Source: Marthasterias glacialis | Taxonomy: Eukaryota; Echinodermata; Asteroidea; Forcipulatida; Asteriidae | Reading direction: 5' to 3' | Assembly: GCA_911728455.2 (NCBI GenBank) | Contig: OU452222.1 | Coordinates: 11,918,767 to 11,982,766 of the forward strand | Length of the DNA stretch: 64,000 nt | In this document: one piece after another, positions 1 through 12,029 of the stretch | Layout of the letters: every line of letters starts with the position of its first letter | Position numbering within the stretch: position 1 is the first letter of the stretch | Program-made: the position numbers and the translations under genes | The notes under the pieces: model-generated | What the model saw: the letters and a program-made list of their open reading frames with translations, nothing else | The model's database searches: none | Told to the model about the DNA's origin: nothing

Positions 1-487
1 AGGCTTCTTCCCGCTTTGCTTTTGTTGTTGGTGTTTTTACCTAATACCACACTATTGATGGGGCACTAAAACTTTCCAAAACACATCAAACAAAATGATA
101 TAAAGAATACAGACGGGCTGACGAAGTGAAACTCAAAACACTTAGCTAACTCCTGCAATATTGATACATAAAAACAAACAAAACAAAAGAAAAACAACAA
201 CAACGAAAAACACCCCACCATGTCCCTCGAGCCCAATTACGGACGGACAGACAGACTCGTCATTACATAGACTCACTCTGCCACGCAGCCTGCCAAAAAT
301 TGGTTGATGTGACCGAAATAAGCTCTGCGCACTCGCTGGGGTTCAAAGTTCCCGTCTTCGATTTTGACAGAATTTCAGAAGGAAATGGTTTTTTTTTTTC
401 AGGAGTGTACTTCATAATGAGTGAGCCTTCAGCTTTACACCCACTTCAATTTAAAACAATTCCTTTACTTTGTCTTTGAATCTTTAG
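1..487. other. Intron or upstream sequence of the CUB-LDLa gene
   Basis: No exon recognised. AT-rich, ending in a plausible acceptor (AG at 486-487) for the CUB exon. Confidence 0.5.
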
Positions 488-3400
488 GGTTCTTTACGGA
501 TAAGTGTGGTGAAACAATCGACATCAGCACTGACCGTAGTGGGACGTTTGACTCCCAACTCTCCTTGTCGTATGACACGGATGTGGACTGCACTGTTACT
601 ATCCAGACATCCCTCCTCAGGAACGTTCTCATAACCTTCAAGCGAGTGGATATTGAAGGGTCGTCGCCTTGCGGCGGGGACTACCTGGATATCTACGATG
701 GACTAATTGGTAATATTTTCGATCAAGTTGGCCACCATCTGTGGATCGTCCACACCGTCAGCCGTCGCGTCGACACAGAACTCGATCACCCTGCGATTCA
801 AGACTGACGGCAGCGGATCCGGTCTTGGGTTTTACATTGTATTCACATCCTTCTCAACAGGTATGGATTTTTTTAATGAAAAAATAGTTTTCAGTAAACC
901 CATCAGTCAAACTATTGACCCAATTCACCTGACGTCATCACAATAATCTTGGTTGCGCCATTTTTTGAAGTCAATGTTTCCGTGTGCGCATGTTAGGCGA
1001 CGCGGCGTTTTATATTCACTTCCAAAATGGTGAGCGCGCCCACAGTCGCCGCATGTGACGTACGTACAAGGGGGTCAATACCATTGATTATTTTTTATCA
1101 AAGTTATGTAGGTCACGTTTATTTAGGACCTTAACTGCGTACGACCCTGCGCCGGTAACGAGTCGTTGCGTCCTACTTCCGGGCACACGACGATTATGTT
1201 TTCCCGGTCAATTTTCAAAATTTGCGCAAAAAAAAAAGCGGCCAGTTTATAAAACGTCGCGATATTCTGTTTAGCGCGGAATTAAAAGCGCCTCAAAAAA
1301 CAGTCATTCAATTTCAACCGAAACTAAATGTGTAAGCAATATTTCGTTTGCCTCAAGCGATTAAGAAAAAAATATAACCATTCGAATTAACAATCCACTC
1401 GAACTGCATTCAAATCTGCAGTAACTTTTCGCAAAAATCTCTAGCTGCACCTTCTCTGCTAAATTTTGCATGGCTGAAAAGAACACCTTATAAGTCTAAT
1501 TGAATACAATACTATTCGCATGCATGCTTCAAAGTGAATTGAATAACCAAAATCGCTTTACTACGAATGCATGAAATTGAAATAGGCTGGGGGTTTTTTT
1601 TTGCCGAAAATGACCAGGTAAAACCTATATTAATTTCTCTGGGAATTGGAGTGAACTTTATCAACATTTTTTGTGCCGATATTATGACCAATCAAGGGCA
1701 GTCATTATGAAGCTGTTTCCCATTCGGTTTTCACTTTGCAACACCGTTTAATACTATGTGACGCTTTGTTTGATTCGTGTGGAATTTTGCAGGTTTCTGT
1801 GGGTCCAGTGATTTTGAATGCGACAACGGCCGATGTATTGACGAAAGTCTGAAGGACGACTTGAACGACAACTGTGGGGACTCGAGCGATGAGACGGCCC
1901 TAAGTAATTATTTACTTTCTTTTGCGATTCACGATACAGTGCGCCACAAAGCGCTTGCACTGTGGTGGAGGCAATGGGAGACTTTTGAGACGTTAGCGGG
2001 CGCCCCAGTAACCGGTCCTTTTCTATTAGGAGAGCAATAGAGAGGTTTCACGTGACGTCACACGAGACCTTTTTCTAATGCTGCGTGCACAAGCTGGCGC
2101 TGGAAATCATTCAGCACACGACGCGTCAGCCATTGAGTTTGTACACGGCATTACCCAACATGGCTGCGAAACTAACTTTTCCCGGGGTCATGCAACCTCT
2201 CTATAGAAAAGGACCTGTTACTGGGGCGCCCGCTAACGTCTCAAAAGTCTCCCATTGTTTACATAGCCTGAACATTCTCACGCCACACTTCCAGGCTCGT
2301 TAAAATTGCCAGATACCAGCCATTAGAACCTACTGGTGCCGGCCAATATGTGTAAAACAAATAAACTTAAGTTTATAAAGTTAACAATTCTGAATTTTTA
2401 ATTTACATTATTATTTTTAGTAGTAGTATAGTATAGTATTAGTATTGTTATTATTATGGTTTATTAAAACACTGCAATACCGCGGCTAGCTATAAAAAGC
2501 CGAAAAGTACAGTTCACAAAAACAGTCATTAAATAAGCATTGATTCTTTTTTATAAAATAAATTTACCCAATGCTCTATAGAAACATATACAACATTCCC
2601 ATGGAGATAATTATGGCCAGATGTTCCTAAAATGCGAACAATAGAGGGCTAGGGGATAGTGGAACAAGCGACACCTCTCAGTTCGGCACTTGGACATACA
2701 AAGGCCAGTTAATGTACCAGCTCTAAGTTCCCTTATTGCATGTAGTTGCTTTTTTCAGGAGTGAGCATGTTTCTAAATTTTGTGGAACATAAAATACACT
2801 GGAGTATAGCGCCCTCTACAGTTCATTTCCATGGCAACTGATGATGTCATTGTGAGGTCATGTAACTAAACTGTAAATTCGACATGCTACTTCACAATTA
2901 GTTAAAGTATGGATGAGCTATAGAGAAACCTTTGATCACACTGCACCCCAATAATGCTAAAGTTACCGATTAGAGCAATATTTGTGCACATTGTAATGGA
3001 ACTTCTGGGAAAACTCACATTAGGCATTGTTCCACAAGTATTTAGCTATTCCAAAATGCAGACGGTTGCAATAAGTGTTGGGTTGACCCTTTTTCCGTAT
3101 TTTGATTGGACTACAGTGTGACTCTCCCTACTCCCCATTACCCAGAGACACTACTTCTTTGTAAAATACCTTCAGATGGATAGCATAAAATGTACGGTGC
3201 ACTGTTCTCAATTCTAGATCAAAAGCACGGTATGTTATTATGCAGTTGTGATAATAGCATACACAGGAGAGAATTATTTGGCCATGTGGTTGATCAGGTT
3301 TATAATCTCTGGTCTCTGTTGATGAGTCTGAAAAAAATATAGATTAATATTTGATGTTTAACTTTTCAGATGACCTTGTTAACAACATTATTGGATGGAG

Positions 3401-3686
3401 CATAGGGGTGATAGTCGGTGTCATTGTCGGTGCCGTCGTCGGGGTAATCCTGTTATGTGTTTGCTGCGGTTGCCTGTGCTACCACCTCTGCTGCAAGAAC
3501 AAAGCGCCATCGAGGACAACCACGACGGTTGTAGTGCCCTCTGGCGGTCAACAACAGCCAGTGGCTTACAGTCAGCAACCTGGGGCGCCACCACCGGCCT
3601 ATATGAACCAGCCACCAATTGCCATGCAGCAGAATCCTGGGCAGTACAACGGTCAACAGCAAGCTCCATACAACGTTAAAACCTAG
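488..3686 (+). CDS. CUB-LDLa-transmembrane protein, 3' part (three exons)
   Basis: Three exons can be placed: 488-860, 1793-1903 and 3370-3686 (stop TAG at 3684). All junctions are AG/GT and phase 1. Exon 1 encodes a CUB domain: first Cys in DKCGETI, then CGGDYLDIYDG and ICGSSTPS, ending GFYIVFTSFS. Exon 2 is one complete LDL-receptor class A module with the Ca-binding end DNCGDSSDE. Exon 3 has a short stalk, a Gly/Val-rich transmembrane helix (about 22 residues), a juxtamembrane Cys cluster (CVCCGCLCYHLCC), and a Pro/Gln-rich cytoplasmic tail with a PPAY motif that could bind WW domains. The protein is likely a single-pass surface receptor or adhesion protein; the 5' exons lie before the window. 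Exon 1 is 373 bp, one base off the phase it needs, and the reading frame shifts near 711-722. That is either a sequencing indel in a T run or a real lesion. The specific family member is not recognised. Confidence 0.8.
1972..2257. mobile_element. MITE-like element with about 50-bp terminal inverted repeats
   Basis: The left arm starts CAATGGGAGACTTTTGAGAC at 1972 and runs through GCGGGCGCCCCAGTAAC. The right arm (about 2210-2257) is its reverse complement with about one mismatch over roughly 48 bp. Homology continues inward to about 2050/2170 after a roughly 12-base length difference. There is no coding capacity. It lies in the intron between the LDLa and TM exons. I could not define a convincing target-site duplication, so the superfamily is not assigned. 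Confidence 0.75.
2260..3369. other. Intron sequence, nothing recognised
   Basis: AT-rich intron between the LDLa and TM exons, to the right of the MITE. No conserved ORF or RNA seen. Confidence 0.5.
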
Positions 3687-3927
3687 ACCAATTACAACGG
3701 TCTAATCAAGTTTGTTTCACACAATAATGTCAAGAATCTACGATGTAAAAAAGCAACAAAAAGTGCCTATTAATTCCTCTTTACTGCGAATAATTGTATG
3801 TCTGTTTTATCAACTACAAAATAGTTCATACTCAGATATTACTTGTGAATTTATCAGTGTCTGTTAGCAACACATGGTTACATGAAACATACAAATTAGT
3901 ATAGGTTTTTCCATCAGCCATTTTTTT

Positions 3928-3933
3928 AATAAA
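3928..3933 (+). promoter_or_regulatory. Polyadenylation signal AATAAA of the CUB-LDLa gene
   Basis: Canonical AATAAA about 240 bases after the stop codon at 3686, in an AT-rich 3'UTR-like stretch. Confidence 0.5.
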
Positions 3934-4460
3934 AACTCATTAAGTTCAATGAATGCTCCGTCGCATCAGCATTCAAAAGTCAAAAGGAGTAATTCAGTCT
4001 CACTGACAGTTTAACATTCACTGGTCAAAGATCATTCAAAAGAGGTCGCAAAGATCAGTTAAATTCGCAAAAGCCAGCAGCAAGAGGCTGGGCCAACCAG
4101 TCGGTGGTTTCATCGATTGTAAAGATAAAAAAATGAGTAGAAATTCAACTGAAGAGAGGGTGGAGTGTATTCTTGAATGTCTATAAATGAAATAGACTGA
4201 CTAAAACAAACCTGGTGAGAAGAACGAAATCGTGTGTGCACTATAAATCGAAATAATATGGAAAACTTGCGCGCATTTACTAAATGACATCTCCACAACT
4301 CACCATTCAACACGGGAAATGGAAGGCCCGATGATGCAAACTCGGCAAACTTTCCTTCATTTGAAAGCTTCTTTCGTACTCTCCAGAAAGATATTGGAAG
4401 CAAAACATAATACAGTCGGGATTATAGGGCTCTTTTGAATACAAAACGGAGACAAAAAAA

Positions 4461-4496
<36 letters not shown>

Positions 4497-7113
4497 ATTT
4501 CCTATGGAGGTCAACACGAATTTAACCATGTTTTCAGTAGGTTCACTCACTAAACAGATCGGCAAAATAGTTTCAGTCATCGTATACAGACCCAAATTGC
4601 ACTGCAAAAAAAACAAACTAATTTGATCGAATTAGGAAAATATTAAATGTTATTTTTGAATTGGACTGCAAATACACCGCCCCAGCCAAAGCGACAACGC
4701 TGCAGTATGCGGTAGGAGGGAACGCTCATCAGCTCGTGTTTTTTTTTTTTTTTTTTTTTTTTTGGGGGGGGGGAAACCACATAGGAATAAAATTGAAAAC
4801 AGGCTACAGTCGTCGTTGTCACACTTTGGTCAATTCAATGGCAATCGTGTATCAACTTCATATTATCATTCATTGTTTATTTCCTCCCTTCAGAGTTGAC
4901 TTATTAACGCTTGTTCTGGTAATGAAATAATTATTAGCTCTTACCAACGAGCAACCAAAAGGTTAATATTGTCTTTCATCCGACTAAACACACTGATGCC
5001 TTCAGCAATAAAACAGCATGAGCAAGGATCGCAGGCAGAGCCTCCCAAAACTATTGTGTTCATTGAAAGACGCCCACTCGTCACCAATACCCAACGACTA
5101 TTTTCGTGGCACAAAACGATCATGTTCCCGTACATAGCTTACATAATTTGTTTGTTGCGCATTGACGAGTGGGCGTCTTTAAACTGCTTATTAGAAAAAT
5201 AATCGTCACAAAAAAAATACCGGTAACTGTTAATGAGAGCAACTATTGGTCCCTTGTGAGCTTATAATACTTCCGAGCTGAAATTAAAGCCCCAGCTCAA
5301 CATTGGTAAGAAGAAAAACAAATGTTCACAGATTTACATCTACCTTACATGGTATAAATATATTGATGGTAGAGAACTTTCACTGGAAGGCGTTTTCAAA
5401 TAATAAAGGAAATGGAATTAGTTTTCGTCTCATTGAGACGAAAGCACTGCCTATATTAATGCGTATACATTTATCGTTTTCTTGCAAATGAAACTACGAA
5501 ATGTGCTGAAATTTTCACAGGTTGGTTTTATTACATATACTTCGATTTGTGCAAAGAATGGAAGCATTTACTGCCAGTTTAGAAATGTTGAGATGGGGCT
5601 TTGTCTGCTATTCGATGACAATATTTAATGCAAAGCACGAAATGTTACGGATGTAGTAATTTTTATGTATCTATTTTAAACCACGATTCTGTTGATTTAC
5701 TTCAAGGGTCATGCAAACTATTATAACTCTTTTCAGCAGCCCCGGGTCGTACACGGACTAGAGGGTTACTAAAATTGAATTTAACATTTTTGCTGAAATT
5801 AACTTGGAAAACCTGTATTATATTTCTACTTAAAAATGACGGTAGTGAACAATTCGGTTTCTTTTAAAGATTTTAGAATTTAGAATGGAAAAACTGCCTC
5901 AACCATAGCACTTTATTTTTGTACTTTTACTTTTGCACAGAATTATTTTCTTCAGGTATTACATACAAATCCTAATATTGTTTCATCAAAAGCAGAACTG
6001 TTTAAACTTTTCTTCGGTTGAATTAGACTGCAATTTAAGGCACATAATACACAGGATTGGTAAAGCTGAAGCTCCTGCTTTGTCCGGTTCAATATAAACA
6101 TGAAAAAAAGGAGACGAAAAAAAAAAAACTTTGAAAGTTTGGGCTCAGTCGGTCGTCTCAGTCAGGAGAAAATAATAAACAAAACGTGCACACTTTTCAG
6201 CATGTAAAATCATTGCCCTTAATTTCGATTGTTACAACCGAAATCAGTTGTTACGTTGGGTTCATTTTTTTTCAGATACAGTTTTCTCGAATTTCAGGGT
6301 GAAATACTTCACAGAAACAAATTGGTTCAATTGTTAACTTCATAAACAGTAAACTGAAACTAAACAATAATGTATTTTATCCTTCGCCAATCCTGTATAG
6401 CACCTTGAAGCTGTTATCTTTATAAAGTAGTTAAAGGAAAATACCTGCGTTTTCAACTTATACATGCAACAGACTAGCTTGCCTCGTGTTGAATTAAACA
6501 CGAAGCAAGATTCTGGTTATATGCATTTTGCTTTGTGAAGTATAGTTTACAAAAGAAAATACTTAAGTTTTCGGTTGTGCATATTATTTGGCAATTTTGT
6601 TTTACCAAAATAAGTTTCCTCACACAAAATCTGCATTATGAAATTGAGTTAGTTTAAATATTTTTAATGGTGTCTTTGCATCGTAAACCAGTGTGTTTAA
6701 TCTTTACATTTTAGTGTTTGTTTTCAACTTTAGTTTATACATTTTATAATGGTCCTTTTTAAAACGTTTTGTGGGAAAACATTGCAGCTGTGACATTTTT
6801 GATCTTCAGAAAGACATTTTTAATTTTAAGATTTTACTTTTAATAGCGCTGATATGAACATCCATATTTACATCGATCGGAGCAGTGATTAAAATTATTT
6901 GCACAAAAAACGTGAGTAGGAGTTTAGCGTGTTTTTTTTGTTACCTAAGGTTTTTTTCTGGAAGTGTTATAATTTTATTTTGCATAATGTTAATTTGTTA
7001 AATTAGATTAGAGCTGAACTTACATCAGTATAAGATGGCTAATTTGTTTAGGCCTCTGTTCAGAATTACTATTGGCGAGATTCTTGTATTTTATCACCTA
7101 TGATATAACGACA
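3934..7113. other. AT-rich intergenic DNA
   Basis: No gene supported. It holds an A tract (4464-4495), a T tract running into G (4739-4773) and the short inverted-repeat element at 5066-5180. ORFs overlapping the homopolymers are artefacts. Confidence 0.5.
5066..5180. mobile_element. 115-bp element with perfect 18-bp inverted ends
   Basis: AAAGACGCCCACTCGTCA at 5066-5083 is the exact reverse complement of 5163-5180. It may be a tiny MITE or a structured regulatory element. No target-site duplication is clear. Confidence 0.5.
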
Positions 7114-7196
7114 CATATTATTGTAAACTATAGTTGGTTTGAAATAAAGATACTTGTTTTGAAATATAATCTAATGAGTATATTTTGACACATATT

Positions 7197-7570
7197 TAGA
7201 GTTTTTGGACCAAGTGAGAGTATTGAGACCAAATGAGATTATTTAGACGAAGTGCGAACTTGTTGACCAAGTGGGAGTTTTAAGACTAAGTGATAGTATT
7301 TACAACAAGTGGGACTATTAGACCAAGTGAAAGTGTTTAGACCAAGTGAGAATGTTTAGAGAAGTGAGAGTATTTAGACCAAGCAGAGTGTTTAAACCAA
7401 GTGAAGTTATTATTTTTAGACCAAGTGAAAGTATTTTGTCAAAGTGAGAATATTTAGACAAAGTGAGCGTACACTTGAGAGAATAGAGACCTAGTGAGTG
7501 CATAGAGTTTGGACCAAGTGGGAGCATTTAGACCAAGTGAGTATTTAGACCAAGTGAGAATAGAGACCTA
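7197..7570. repeat. Minisatellite, GACCAAGTGAG family (copy A)
   Basis: Roughly twenty degenerate units of about 15-20 bp around TTTAGACCAAGTGAGAGTA, with variable spacing. The identical array is at 45,070-45,440. The ORF on the opposite strand is only the translated repeat. Confidence 0.8.
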
Positions 7571-10500
7571 TGTTTTAACTTGAATCTATTGCGTGCTCGT
7601 ACGAAGTCAGCAAAAGGTAAATTAATTTGGTATTAATATTTCATGCCGGCGAATATGACCCAAAATATGGCATCAGTACAATCTGAACACACAACTGATG
7701 CAAACGAAGACATAAATTTAGCAGACATTACGTTAAAGTCATGTTTCTGGCTAACTTTCGCTTAGCATATTACTATTAAGCTGTATCACTCAGCTAAAAG
7801 AAACTTTACATGACATTTGGCACCCCCTTCCATAGGCCGAAGCTTTTATGTCCATAGAGACGTTTGAGAAGGCATTTTATCAACTGGCACTTTCTTTGTT
7901 CCAGATGTTTCCTTGGTTTGTTCATGTCATAGCTGTGAAAGGCCATGTCACACGATTCAATTTACAGGCAACCAGTTCCAGGCAATCTCCAATAAGAAAA
8001 CTCATTCACAGTTCAGTTTTCTTGTTATTTATAAGGGGATACAATGCTTAGTAAGTTACAGCTAGAGCTAGAATAATGTCTGTTGCACTACCGAAGTGCT
8101 CCTTTTGCATGGGGAACACTTGGTTGCCCCCAAGTTGCCTCTAAAAATTGCCCTGTGTGACATGGCCTTATGACTCAGCGATTTCTCGATACACGGTGCG
8201 CTAAAAGAATTGATGCCATTTTGTTATAAGGATACATTTTCCACTGTGTCGTGAGTTATTTATTTCATCATAGTCAGCTTTAAAAGAAAACTTACAAAGT
8301 TATAGTTGATCACCATCTGGTGTTCAAATTTGATTCCATTTACACGATTTGTTTTCACAATAGCAAGTCCAAATTAAAATTACGTCATAATTCAACTTGT
8401 GGGACATGTATAATCACACTGACCTTAAGTAAAGACGTAACTGTAAACTATCAATTAACGGGATACCAGTCATAAACACAAATGGCATGGATTTGGGCTG
8501 GTAACCTCTTTTGCCTCACAACAATATTCACCAGATTAGTGCTGCGATAAACAATGCCCCCTTCTTCATAACCCATCATCCGTGTAAATCTTTTTTAATT
8601 TAAAAAAAAAAAAAAAAAAAAAAATTTAAACATTTAATAGACACTAAACAGTGTGTTAAATTCCTGGTACATAATGCTGACAAACATTTGGCACCTTTCT
8701 GTTGTCGATTATCTTTCATATGGTACACTTTCATATTGTAAATCCCAAAGGATTTTGTAACAAACTGTTTCATAAATAAAAACACTTAACGGACCTTTAT
8801 CATGCTGTTGCCATATTTAGGCTTGCTCCCCATGTGAAATAACTTTAGTGTTTACTGATTTTCATTCCAATGAAAAGGTACCTTACTATTATGCTCTTCA
8901 GGCTCGTTTGGTTTACATTGATTTGAGTGGTAGGAAAAATAAGATGGCGACACCATGATAAAAAGTATATAATGGTGGCGCCCACTATTGACAGCATGTG
9001 ACCTTTATGTTGGCAGCGGGTGCTATTAATTGCAAGAATTCGTCAATCACCTGTCAAAGGTCAAAATAATATTATATACAAAGTCATGACGGATTCCCGC
9101 CTCTAAATGCAATATGAAAGTTTAGTTATTCATAACAGTTTTATTTTAAACTCCGGAATTTCGGAGGATGGAACTGTCCCGACGAGAACAACACACCATC
9201 ATTTCAACAAACAATAGTATTATCCCCGAGACTCGAAACAATAAACAATATTAATACTATATAACGGTGACGGGAGATAATGTCAGGGCCGTAGAAAAAC
9301 TGTCGTTTCTTTTTTTTCTGTTCTTTCTATTAAATTGTAACTCCCACTAGTCAGTGGAAGATCTTTTCATTAAATTTCTCAAATTTCACATTTTCGGTGA
9401 CTTGAATAAAATGAGCTGTTTTACCGTATTATCATCTTGAATTGTCAATTCGGTCAAGATGAATTTGTTTATTTTAACAATATTTTGTTGAAACAAAGGA
9501 AACAGAGTTGCAATCACCAGACACCCACACATAAACTTGACAAGTTACAATTAGCGATAGTTATTACACAGAAGTAGGCACAACTTGATAATACATATTT
9601 GTCCATAAATTTAACTATTCTGGTTTTTTTTCTTCCTGTTGGCAAGAACTTGTAGGAACAGTAAAACTGCCTTACAATTAATATGAAACATACATTTTTG
9701 CACAATATTTACAAGCATAATAGTTCAACACTGTATATACATTTCACCCACGCTATCATATAGCAAGTTCAGGGGTGTTATAAAATTGACATAAAAAAGA
9801 AAGTAAATTAGACGCCTTCTCCAGTTTTGCTCCCACAACGCGAAAACAATTTGTTTCATTGGGTTAACTAACAAATACAGCCTGCCTGGGTGTCTGTGGG
9901 GAAAACAAGCTTCGAGGAATATCCACTGCCGTACTACTTATAATAATACTGGATATTTATCCAAAAAAACAACAACCCTGTACAAATTAGACTGTAGTAT
10001 TTAGTATGCCCATTTATCACAAGGGCTGGTTAGTTAGCTGGTTACAGCACTTAGTGATGGATGATGATTTATGGTCATTTTAGGGTATTGGCGGCCATCT
10101 TGGACGCCATTTTGAAAATGACAAACCCTTCCGGAATTTCGATTTTTCTGAGATTTTTAGTATGTTGTTCTTGATGTCAAATAACAAAACCGCTGAAAAA
10201 CCTGTGGGAGCAATTTAAATAAATTGACCCGTCTGGGTATGTTCATCGGAAACAACTACAGTGTACCTCCTCTTGAGAGAAAGGTTTAAATCAAGTCTTC
10301 AAAGTAGACACCACTGAACAAATTTAGCAGCAACATAATAGTAGTATTATTAATAGAATATAATAACAACAACAGTATGCAGTTATTTAGAAAGAGCATT
10401 TACAACATCACCCCGGCATGCCGTACATGAAAACAATTCAGCTTCACTAAGCTTGGTAATAAGTAACGGGTCTTCGTGTGCCTGGATGAAGGACTTGGCG

Positions 10501-11339
10501 AAAATGTGACCGGCAAGACCGTCGTAAGCAATTACTGTCCAAAATTGTGTTTCAAGAAAACAGAGTGTGAAAGTTTAGTTTTTCTGTTATTTGTAAGTCA
10601 TTCAAGTTCCGCATAGGATTGGAAAATAATGTCTTGGGTGTAATTCTAGCCACAAATATACGACAGTTATGCCCTACTTTTTTTTCGAAAGAGCCATTGC
10701 TTGTGACCTTCTGCCGGGGCAAAAACTTGTATTTCTTATTTTTTATATAAAAAAACGAGGTACAAAAAGGGAAAATCCCGATAACTATAAAAGTGAATCC
10801 AAACGGAAGCTAAAAAAGGCCATACAAAAACAAAACAATGACTGAGATTAGTAATCTTAACCACGTGATTCAGCAATCAAAATTCATAGCACGGTAGGAT
10901 ATACGCACATTGAAAAGGAAACGCGTTTACGAGTGATTTAAAAAAAAAAACATAGCTTGTGTGTTCTTGTTGTCCTAAAGCATGGAGTTCAACAGTTTAG
11001 GGCCGGCCACAGGCACAAAAAAGCCCGTTCACAATAATGAGCATGTTGCACCCGCCCTCCCCCCTTGCTTTCAAAATCTAGCCAGACGAGTGTAATTTAA
11101 AAGTAATTTTCATTTTAACCGTTTGTATATACAGCCAGTAAAAACGATCATGTCCGAATTGACGACTTTGGCTATGGGTATGGTCGGATTACTGAACGGG
11201 CCTTATCTCAAACGTTGCTGCTACCGCCAACGGCGATAGCCGAAGCCGAAGTCGCTCGATTCAGCCCAACATTTCTGAGCAAAGGTAGCCAGGGAAGTGA
11301 CATTTTTGTATTAAAAATTAATTGGTGTTTGAAGCTTTG
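7571..11339. other. Non-coding duplicated DNA (copy A)
   Basis: No gene recognised. It includes an A tract (about 8601-8624). It matches 45,441-49,200 with scattered substitutions and small indels and no sign of a protected reading frame. Confidence 0.5.
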
Positions 11340-11880
11340 CGTGGGGTGGATAATAGGAAATAATACAAGCAAGACACCCATTACAGGGCCGGTGCGAACT
11401 GTATTCCCTAAGAATGCTGTAACGACTATATCGGAGAGACCGGAAACATCATCTCAACAAGAATCAAAGAGCACACAGTGGCACACAAGGACACTAACTT
11501 GGAAAAAAACCTGGCCATCAACAAGCATTCACGTGAACAAGTTCATCGCATCGACTGGAACAACGCCAAGCTCGTCACCCGTGTTCTCCTTATGGCACCA
11601 ACGCTGAGACAGGGAAGCCATCCAAATAAACAGGGCTCACAGCGAAGTGACTCAAGACATCGGCTTCTTGATCAAACACATTCATCTCATCGGTCATCAC
11701 TACTCAAGCATCTTACCCCTTGCCCCTTTTTAATCTGGATGTTTCCCACCTTTTTTTAAATTTATTTATACTGCCTTTTACATTTTCATTCTAGAGATTC
11801 TTCTTTATCCTTTTGTATAATTATATTCTTGTATTTTCATGTAAAATTGTAAAATAAATAAAAAGCAATAAACCACAAGG
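11340..11880 (+). mobile_element. Penelope-like retroelement fragment (GIY-YIG end), copy A
   Basis: A forward frame across about 11,395-11,600 reads CCNDYIGETGNI, STRIKEH and HRIDWNNAKL. This is the GIY-YIG endonuclease pattern (YIGET, R-x-x-EH, H-x-I-DW-x-x-A) found at the C-terminus of Penelope-like elements. A shifted frame downstream resembles their tail (REAIQINRAHSE). Only this 3' part is present, with no reverse transcriptase domain, so it is a dead, 5'-truncated copy. It belongs to the segmental duplication, so it predates it. Confidence 0.7.
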
Positions 11881-11915
11881 GGAAACTGTCTGGGTACTTT
11901 TTTAAATAAAGTTTT

Positions 11916-12029
11916 GGGTGAACAAAGAAAAATTGACTGGAGCGGGATTTGAACCTGCGACTCCGGCTATGTATAGTCGGATATCGCAGGTTTAAACACC
12001 GCTCCACCCAAGCGTTCTTTGTCCAGCCC
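11916..12029. repeat. tRNA-like imperfect palindrome (copy A)
   Basis: GGAGCGGGATTTGAACCTGCGA on one side is mirrored by TCGCAGGTTTAAACACCGCTCC, and outer arms (AACAAAGAA / TTCTTTGT) also pair, giving a hairpin of about 114 nt. Read on the - strand it holds a perfect Pol III B-box-like GGTTCAAATCC and a weak A-box region. It is probably derived from tRNA or a SINE head, not a working tRNA gene. Confidence 0.6.

Noticed and set aside
4307-4626. ORFs with Phe or Lys runs
   Set aside because: Produced by the poly-A tract at 4464-4495.
7318-7527. Leu-rich ORF on the - strand (also 45,193-45,402)
   Set aside because: Translation of the GACCAAGTGAG minisatellite; repeat length is irregular and there is no gene context.
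11949-12020. A functional tRNA gene
   Set aside because: Good B box but poor A box, no proper acceptor pairing, and the sequence is a near-perfect hairpin instead of a cloverleaf.
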